64,000 bases of DNA from Symsagittifera roscoffensis (taxonomy: Eukaryota > Xenacoelomorpha > Acoela > Convolutidae): positions 65,178,647-65,242,646 of the forward strand of contig NC_087062.1 of the NCBI RefSeq assembly GCF_963678635.1. The letters are read 5' to 3'. How positions within the stretch are numbered: position 1 is the first letter of the stretch; the number at the start of each line of letters is the position of its first letter. The translations under genes and the position numbers were made by a program. The notes below the pieces were generated by a model. That model searched no databases. It worked only from the letters and a program-made list of their open reading frames with translations, and was not told where the DNA came from. This document shows, one piece after another, positions 56,504-64,000 of this stretch.

Positions 56504-57965
56504 CAATTTACGTGGGAGTTACGGGCTGTACGTACTAGTTTCTAAAGTTTCTAAGCTGTTGTGTCATGGAAGTTTCTAACCTGTTTCTAAGCTGTTGTGT
56601 TGTTTTTACTCGACAGAGAAGTCGCACGGTTATTTGGTTCGGCAACAGCACCTACTGGAAAAAACTGTCGGTTTTAAAAGACTGTCGGTATTTAAAAAGC
56701 TGTCGGTTTTAAATGAAAAAACGTACTCATTTTTTAAAATCCGAGAGTGTTTTCAAATAGGATAATTCTACGCAAAAACACAAAAACTGATCAACAACAA
56801 AACCCTTGAGTGATTGAGCGTTTTCTGATTATAATTTTTCAAATGAATTATGAATATCGACGAGGTATTGTTTTTTGAAGTTTTCTTGTCTGTAGAAAGT
56901 TTGTTTCAATTGAAAAATTTTTGCATGAATGCCAAAAGTTTTGGTCTCATGACAGCAGTTTTGAAAAATATTATTTCAGAATTCATGTTTTGCAGTAGCA
57001 AAAGTGTAGTTTGTTTAGATAGTAGTATAAGCACAAAAAAAATTTACATTTTGATTAAAAGCACAGCAACAGTTCTCAAATAGTTAACTCATGTACCAAA
57101 CCTGGATGAATGAAAGAATATATTGGCAAATAAGTCTAACTTTTGCCAAATTTGACTATGAAATCGCGTTCTTTTGGCGCTCGTTCTACCCTCAAATGTG
57201 TATTTATTTGCGTAAGCCAATATATATTGCGCTCAACTCGTACTATTTTTTTTGTGCAATTGCACGTTTTATCATCCATTTAGCACGGGAGAGAATATTC
57301 TCAGCACTCTTCCCTCATTATGCAGGTCTGTTCACAGATGAGCATACGTATTTTTTTACAGACGTACCTGGATCTTACATGATCAGACCTGAGTGAGACA
57401 TGTTTATACCTGCCGCAGTCATGTTCATGCCTGCCGCAGACTTGATAATGTCTGACTAAAACTCCCCCCTATTAGAAAAAGGGGATTGTTGAGTAGATTC
57501 AGCTAGCAAAAATAGTGGAAATTTTAGCCATTCCGAATGCAGCAAAAATACAATTTCCGAAAACGACAAAGTTCTATTTGACAACAGCTGTTAGAATTAA
57601 CAAATATTAGCCAATCAGATTCAACCATATTAATTTCAGTTCAAGAGATGTAGAACCACTGATTCAGGGCCGTTTGGTGCATATGTCCCATGCCAACTTC
57701 CGGCGGCGCCAGTATACATTTAATTTGAAAAGAGAGCGCAAAATTTCCAGTCACAAGCTTTCAAAAAAGTAGTTTTTGGGCTTCCTTGTTTTTCGAAAAA
57801 AGCGACGCTAAATGTTTTGTAAAACTCTGCTTACAATTTACGTGGGTGTTGCGTGCTTTGCGTACTAGTTTCTAAGCTGTTGTTATGGGAATGACCTATT
57901 TTTATTCGACATACTACAAAAACTACTGGAAACAATTGTCGGTTTAAAAAAGATTTTCTGTTGAG
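56504..57965. repeat. Direct repeats flanking duplicated segment copy 2
   Basis: CAATTTACGTGGGAGTTACG at 56504 recurs as CAATTTACGTGGGTGTTGCG at 57835. Both continue GCGTACTAGTTTCTAAGCTGTTG-like, then a CTACTGGAAA-AACTGTCGGTTTAAA block (56655; 57915). The left copy also has three CTGTCGGT-TTTAAA units in a row. The ~130-200-bp direct repeats 1.33 kb apart could be terminal repeats of an element. Confidence 0.6.
56877..57832. repeat. 0.9-kb duplicated segment, copy 2
   Basis: Partner of 54049-54960 with many substitutions. A + strand frame of 101 codons (57091-57396) stays open here but is broken in copy 1. I do not recognise the product. The segment is itself flanked by direct repeats (56504-56720 and 57835-57965), suggesting it lies inside a larger repeated element. 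Confidence 0.75.
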
Positions 57966-60938
57966 TACCGACAATACTTGAATGAATCACACTGTTCATA
58001 CTTAAAGGAATAAATGGAAATTTTAATCCACCAAGTGCTCCATACCAGAGTATTTTTTGGAAAAAATTAGTCTTTAGTGTGAAAACAACGTCTGATAGTC
58101 TCAGAAAGTAATAGGCTACCGGTAGGAATTCTCGCGCCAACCTTCCTCTCGCGGAACAATCACAAAATGTCTGTCCGTTAACGCTTACAAAATGCGACTC
58201 CGCCAATTCTGAAGCTCTCAGTACGAATACTTTTTATGAAAACAATGCTGGAAAAAGCTGAAGAAATTTCTTATCTTTATGTTTCGACATAATAGCGGAC
58301 ATAATTTATCTCATGGTTTGATATGTTTGAAACGTTAAATTTTTTATATAACAAAAATTTCGGGTTTTTTAAATTTCGACTAAGTGGAACTCAGAGATTT
58401 ATTTTTAGGAATTATTTGTGCTGAAAAACTTAGTTTACTCTGAAATCATAACAGAAGAAAACTGAGCAAACTCGAGCACTTTGTTTTTTCTCATTTATTT
58501 TTTTAACCTTATATTAGAAAATTTTATATTTTTTGTCGAATCAGCGACCAATTATGCTTTCTGCGGTTAAAAGATAGCAGTTATCCGATAGTTGGTTTAG
58601 CGACAAGCTTTTGACGCGCAATTCATTGCCAAAAACAAAATGATAGATCAAACTGTACTACTTGTATCCGGAATCCAGTGACTTTTGAGCACCAAATATC
58701 TTTTATATTTTCCATATCGTTGCCTATCATTGTTCTATTGCAAGAGCTATTTGAACGCTTTCGGATCTGTTTGCTCAAATACAACCGGCCTACAATTAAT
58801 GAACGGTTCAACTAGCTTAATTCTCCAGACGATGAGACACCTGTGACCTGCTATGAATAGTCGACAAGAACTACCCCTAAGATCAATGCCCCGTAAGCCC
58901 GTCGTTACTTCGTTGACGGCCTCACCCGATACACTGTTTCAAGATCAATTTCGCTAATTTCTTTGGGCACTTGTTCTGACAGGTATCAAAATACCAAAAT
59001 TTAATACAAAAAAAAACTATTTTATTTAGGCTCTTGAAATAAAGCTAAATAAATCTAGCTCCCGGCTCGCCATCCATTTTTGTTTTTAACATTGATTTGT
59101 TGCGCAAACTAGCCTTGTAAGCTTCTAGGAAAAATTTTACAAAAAGTTCTTTCCATTAAGCCATTCAAAATCTCCAAACATTAAGTAAAAAGAACATTTG
59201 ATTTTTTTGTTGGTAATGAACGATCTATTCCTGTCACTGAAATAGTATAGGACTAAACAAGGTTTTTCATCGTAGCATACACGAGTAAACTTAAACACGG
59301 GACTGTTTTTTATACTTCCAACTTTCAAAGATAATGCTGATTATTTTTGCTTGGGTTGGTTGTTTATCCAATTAATATCGACATTTTAACTAAGAATTTT
59401 TGACGGAATTTTTAAAAATCCGTCTGAAAGATATTGTTGTCCTGGGCTCAAATTTGAAACGGGGTTTGAAAATTGTTAATCTGGCAATTTTGGGATAATT
59501 AACGTGCGATATGTTAAGTTTTTAAAACACACGTAAGAAGCAAATTAGTCAATTCTAAATTAAATTGCGGCCAGCAATTTAATTTTTTTCAAATAAAACG
59601 AGACGTGAATACACCCTTTGTATTTTACATAGCTTCTGGAGGGATAAAACGAAATTTTTTAAAAAAATTGTTTCGTTATTTTTCGACCAAAACACGTTTT
59701 AATTGTCCTTAAAGTGAATTCGGCATAATAAGGGCTTTGCCCTGATTTACGCGCACCCTTGTTATTTCGCTTTTTGAAGAAAACGGATTATTTATAGGTA
59801 TGGTATTTTTTTGTCAATTTTCGACGATCGAATAAGTTTTTAACAAACAATTTTTGTAAACTTATTGAAGATCAAAGTTCTGGGAGTTTAAAAATTGCCA
59901 CTTTGGCCATTTTCTGGACTAAATTATGCGCCCTTTAAAGATTTTATCCATAATGCTGAAAGCATAACGCAAATTATTTACGCGCGACGGCCGAATTATT
60001 CCGCACAACAAAATCGTTCCAAATTGAATTGAGGCTAGCTAAGCTAATTGGTCGTATTAATTTCTTAAGTTGAATTTTCCCTGATGGTTTTTCAATATTT
60101 TCTTTTGCCAAAAACTAATCGATATGGATTAAGGGGCAGTCCGAACATTCAGTGTTTTACTCTGACATACGAGCACTCTTGTTTTTTTTAAAGACCAGTT
60201 TATATTTGGGGATAAAAGAAGGACACTGAGATGACACTTGAGCTTTAGTCTTCTTATTGGCACGAAAACTTTTTGATTTTAGCACAACATGGATGGCTTT
60301 CAAAAAACCATGTAGGTTTTTGGACAATTCTTTCATAAATTTAACTGAAAATTGTAAACTTTGAGAGAAGTTTGATTAAGTCAAACACAGTTTAGCAGAG
60401 TGCGATCGAGCGCAAGTTTTCAAAGACAAACAGTCAAGTTTTATTGAGTTTTATCGTGAGCAACAGATTGTTTCGATCCATGAGCCCAGATGCGCACAAT
60501 TTTCGTGGGCTGATTGCCATGAACAAAACATATGTGTGTAAACATTGAACCATATCGGCTACTGAATGGTATGTTCGATGTCCAATTTTAACACTGCTCA
60601 TTAAACCGTCTCAAAAAGATAGCACCGGTTCAAATACCACTTAACCGTATCGCGTTTATAGTATCAAACTTAATTCTATCACTGCGTCATCTTTCCTCAT
60701 TGCAAGCATAAATATCTCAAAAATAGATCTGGACCATCCGTAATCGATCACCCAGCCTCAATATTCAGAGACACCTGCCTTCAATTTTTTCTCATGCTGT
60801 CTAGAGAGCCACTTTAGTTCATACTGCATTAAGCTTCGAAATACAAAATTATCACAAGCTATGCGCGAATTTGATTGAAAAGTGGCCCGTTAAGAACCCC
60901 TTTTCGAATTTTAAATGTTCGATAGATGTACTCAATTC
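57966..60938. other. Intergenic region with scattered open stretches
   Basis: On the - strand 58208-58120 is a small open stretch after an AG with protein-like content (NGQTFCDCSARGRLAREF), unrecognised. 59137-59328 is another short open stretch. A diverged, inverted relative of the 23567 repeat covers about 59390-60190. From 60190 to 60938 I see nothing identifiable. Confidence 0.4.
59390..60190. repeat. Dispersed repeat related to 23567-24110
   Basis: The reverse complement of its right end, AACAAGAGTGCTCGTATGTC then GAATGTTCGGACTGC, resembles the left end of the 23567 repeat. GATATTGTTGTCCTG and GGATAATTAACGTGCG match its interior inverted. Strongly diverged. Confidence 0.5.
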
Positions 60939-61872
60939 GGATTTTAGGAAATTAGACGTGATCAACAAAAACGAAATTTAGACGTCGATGCGAAATTACA
61001 AATATGGGAAATTAGACGTATTGTATTGTTCGTGTCGGGGCTTAGGAAATTAGACAATAAGCAAATTAGACGGATGCTAGAAAAACGAAAATAGACGGAA
61101 TTATTTTCTTACACATCTGTCATTTTAGACGTCACTGCTATAAAAAGGAAAGGGCCAACAAAATTTTTTCTTAACAGTCAAGTTTCACAAATACAAAAAG
61201 AACATTAAATGAGAATACCTATCAAGCAATTTATTTAAATGAACATAAAATGTCAAATCCGAATTTTACAGAAGAGTTTTGAATTGAATAAATTATGCAT
61301 AATTGACATGTAAAATTTTTGTCCACCGAAATTTAACTGTTGTCTGCAATCATTTTTGTTTTTCTAACGCAATTTGCCGGCAAACAATTTTAATCTCTCT
61401 TACTTTCGTCTATTTTCTCACAACTGCAGTTTGGCAATAAACATCTTATTTCCTTTTCAGTGCCTCCGTCTAATTAGCTTATCATATAATTTCTCAACCC
61501 CCGTTCGTGTCTGAAATTTGTTTACCGACTAAAATTAACTTTCGTTCAGCTTTCTTAAATGCAAATAATTTTATCAGATGCCGCAATTTTCTTATTCCGC
61601 ATTTTTCATATTCCGCAATTGTATAATTTATGCATTTCAAAAAAGCTTTATAGCCTTGAAATTAACATTTTATAAATCAATTGAGATAAATATTTTGATA
61701 TGCAATGGGATCATATATCATTTTTGTAATTATTAAAACTTGTTTTAAGCAATAAGTTTTGTTAGCCCTTTGCTTTCCGTCTTAAATGCTAGTTTTGCAA
61801 AAATAATTCAACGTCTAAATTCGCTTTTGTTGGTCACGTCTAATTTGCTTATCGTCTAATTTCCTAACCCCC
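60939..61872. mobile_element. Element with 9-bp target duplication (outer, interrupted)
   Basis: Flanked by exact ACTCAATTC (60930-60938 and 61873-61881). Starts GGATTTTAGGAAATTAGACG and ends CGTCTAATTTCCTAACCCCC. Subterminal GTCTAATTT/AAATTAGAC motifs occur many times near both ends. It is interrupted at 61037-61511 by a sister element. Without that it is about 460 bp and non-coding. A 9-bp duplication is typical of Mutator-like (MULE) transposition. Confidence 0.9.
61037..61502. mobile_element. Element with 9-bp target duplication (inner, nested)
   Basis: Starts GGGGCTTAGGAAATTAGAC and ends TATAATTTCTCAACCCCC, flanked by exact GTTCGTGTC (61028-61036 and 61503-61511). 466 bp, non-coding, with AAATTAGACGGATGC-type subterminal repeats as in the outer element. 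It therefore inserted into an existing copy of its own family. Confidence 0.92.
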
Positions 61873-62034
61873 ACTCAATTCCTATCTAGAACTAGTCTTT
61901 CAGCCGACTTAGATGAAAACCTTAAGACAAAGATAAACAAACCAAAGCGATAACTAAAAGGCCTAAAAATCTAAACATGGCTATTTCCGACAAGCAATAG
62001 AACAGCAAAGGTGCGATGTCAGTACATGCACGAC

Positions 62035-62375
62035 GGGGGCTGAGAAATTAGACGATAATCAAATTAGACGGAGGTACTTAAAAGGAAATTAGACGATTTT
62101 GCAAAGGTACAATTGAGAGAAAATAGACGAAAGTGAGATAGATTAAAATTGTTTGCAGACAAACTGCATGAAAAAAAAATTGTTTGCAGCAGACAACAGT
62201 TAAATTCGGTGGCCAAAAATTTTGTGATACTTAACTCCTAAGAAAAATGTTTGTTGGCCCTTTCCTTTTCATAGCTTTTTCGTCTAAAATGCCAGATCTG
62301 TACAAAACAAATATCGTCTAATTTCGTTTTTGTAGCATCCGTCTTATTTGCTTATCGTCTAATTTCCTAGGCCCC
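62035..62375. mobile_element. Element with 9-bp target duplication, third copy
   Basis: 341 bp, starting GGGGGCTGAGAAATTAGACG and ending TCGTCTAATTTCCTAGGCCCC, flanked by exact ATGCACGAC. Shares CCTTTCCTTTT and TTAAATTCGGTGG interior blocks with the inner element in part. Shorter version of the same family. Confidence 0.92.
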
Positions 62376-63337
62376 ATGCACGACATCTCACGCCAGCAAG
62401 GCTCTATAAATTAGCGTAATCTTTACTAAAAAGTAGAAGTATATTAACGCAGTAAATCAGTTGTCTCCTGTACAAAAAACTAACTCTTTCGTACTTACAA
62501 AATTTCCCCGATTTTATGAGGAAGCTTAATCCATTCATCCACTAAGTCTTATGTAGTTTTCAACGCCAAGCAGATTTGATGCCGGATGGCAATATAACTC
62601 CTCGATATAACCCAATTTAGTTTTGCTGAAAATATCTTTCAGTAGAAAAGTGTACAAGATGTGTTAAATTTCAATAAATGTCAAAACAGACGCTATAGAA
62701 ACAATATCAGTAGAACTGAACATAACAAACACCAATTCAGGGTGGTCATGGTCTCAAAAATTGCTAACAGTGACGGCACTACTATTAGCAATGATAAAAA
62801 ATGAATGCCAGGCACTGATAGTTTTTCTTTTTTAGCACAACTTATAACACAAAAGAAAATATTTTCTGAGAACAATGGTGCACAGATTTTTCAAAAATTT
62901 GTTCTAAACAAAAAAGATTTGAAGTTTTACCACTTCCATTATCGAAACAATTTCCTTCTGCCAATTTGGTTTTTGCTTTGTCACGAAAACAGTTTGACTC
63001 CATGGCCAAATTGTACCGCCTTATCCGTCAAGCGCAAGAAGTAGTCAGATTCATCGCTGAGCCAATGAATGATGAAAGAACATATTGGTTGAAAAAAGCA
63101 CTATCGATCTGCTGCTACTGATATGGCACTGACAGATGACATTTCGCACTGGTTTGGTACTGGTGGTACTGCTACCGTGGCCTGATACTCTGACATTGAT
63201 TGTTTTGTAACGGCTCAACTATAACTTCTTTCTATTATGCGACTTAAAGTGACTGCAGCTTAACTTTAGTACTAAAAAATAGAGTCAAAGTATAAAATAA
63301 TATCAATTTGTATAAGCGAGTCTAAGCGATTCAAAAT

Positions 63338-63353
63338 TTTATTTTGTTTTATT
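63338..63353 (-). terminator. Double poly(A) signal touching the bL35m stop codon
   Basis: On the - strand the stop TAA (63356-63354) is followed at once by AATAAA (63353-63348), and then by a second AATAAA (63343-63338). A 3'UTR of only about 20-35 bases is implied. Confidence 0.6.
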
Positions 63354-63779
63354 TTAGGGCCTCCATGGCGGATTTTTCTGCATAGTAATGTGGTTGACCC
63401 AAGGATCCATAGCATGGTCAACCCAGTACCTCCTGCTCCACGTTTTCTTCGACACCATTTTGTCCAACATTGCGCTATCCTCGGGGCCCAACACTTCATG
63501 CTTCTCCAACTGGCGCCTCTTTTTCCAGCTTTTCTTCCATAAATGGGCATGATATCCTGGCTGCCTTCGAATCCACAGTCCATTCGGAAGTCTGAAAAAG
63601 CGAGAAGCGACTGACGGCTTCTCTTCCGGTTCGCCGTCTTTCATGTTGTATTTGATTCTGTAGCCATAATTGCGAATGAAAGAGAGAGTTGGACTCGAGT
63701 CGGCAAATTTAACCTTAAGACTTGACACAGGGTGATGACAATATCTACAAATATTTTTCAAAACGTTCATAGCGGTCAT
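63354..63779 (-). CDS. MRPL35: Mitochondrial ribosomal protein bL35m
   Basis: Component of the mitochondrial large ribosomal subunit, encoded in the nucleus and imported. 141 codons. The second half matches the bL35m core: RFFRLPNGLWIRRQPGY, then HLWKKSWKKRRQ, then MLDKMVSKKTWSRRYW and a short tail. The first ~50 residues are variable with few acidic residues (NVLKNICRYCHHP), as for an import signal. Human MRPL35 is 188 residues. An AG lies directly before the ATG (TTCTTTCAG|ATG), so this may be an internal exon starting at 63779 with more coding sequence beyond the window edge, or the ATG at 63779 may be the start after a 5'UTR intron. No further exon was seen to 64000. Confidence 0.88.
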   Translation of the reverse strand: MTAMNVLKNICRYCHHPVSSLKVKFADSSPTLSFIRNYGYRIKYNMKDGEPEEKPSVASRFFRLPNGLWIRRQPGYHAHLWKKSWKKRRQLEKHEVLGPEDSAMLDKMVSKKTWSRRYWVDHAMDPWVNHITMQKNPPWRP

Positions 63780-64000
63780 CTGAAAGAATTAGCGCTGTTT
63801 GATTATAAATCTGTACTTTTAAAACAATACTTTTTGCTGTTATATTTCAGTAGCTTACATGATTAACTGATTCTCAAAGGGTCCTAATTTAGAAAACAGG
63901 CTCATAAGAAAATGAAATTGTACCATTGGTTAGACCGAATGTCTCATTCTCATAGTTATTTACAAAAAATAAATTCTTTTTAATAATTTCTAACCAACTG

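Overview
This window is nuclear DNA of an invertebrate animal. It is AT-rich, intron-rich and dense in repeats. Three real protein-coding genes can be read. The first is an arylsulfatase B/I/J-type sulfatase: + strand, four exons, 17517-29787, 576 codons. The second is a nicotinic-type Cys-loop receptor subunit: - strand, seven exons, 34944-48900, 689 codons. The third is mitochondrial ribosomal protein bL35m (MRPL35): - strand, 63354-63779, probably continuing upstream. Spliced metazoan receptor and sulfatase genes rule out a prokaryote. The phylum cannot be fixed from this sequence. All exon joins of the two spliced genes were worked out by hand from GT/AG sites and phase, and both give uninterrupted frames.

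Left part (1-17.5 kb). The first 3.9 kb shows no gene. From about 4.3 to 11.4 kb lies a decayed Polinton/Maverick, a virus-like DNA transposon. It has a broken retroviral-type integrase, a short gene after it, and capsid-type (F54H12.2-like) remnants. The capsid part sits in a roughly 2.5-kb unit present twice in tandem and nearly identical, and each unit carries a compact TATA-promoter module. At 12.84-16.71 kb is an old Ty3/gypsy LTR retrotransposon with paired LTRs, a tRNA-Ser-like primer site, and decayed gag, protease and integrase; the polymerase region is mostly missing.

Middle part (17.5-49 kb). The sulfatase introns are packed with small non-autonomous DNA transposons. One set begins GGCTCTTTT and several copies have exact 8-bp target duplications, including one nested insertion. 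A second set has CAGGGGCGGAT hAT-type ends and 8-bp duplications. Intron 2 also holds a 1.05-kb terminal-repeat element (TRIM-like) with a 4-bp target duplication. The receptor gene follows on the opposite strand, tail to tail with the sulfatase, about 5.2 kb away. Two arrays of a degenerate ~165-bp repeat lie in opposite orientations, one beyond its 3' end and one in intron 4.

Right part (49-64 kb). This is mostly repeats: three GGCTCTTTT-type elements, a 200-bp palindromic region, a 0.9-kb duplicated segment, another hAT-type element, and three elements with 9-bp target duplications (60.9-62.4 kb), one inside another. A few unrecognised open stretches with plausible splice sites lie at 52.8-58.2 and 62.9-63.1 kb. 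The window ends with bL35m, whose poly(A) signal touches its stop codon.
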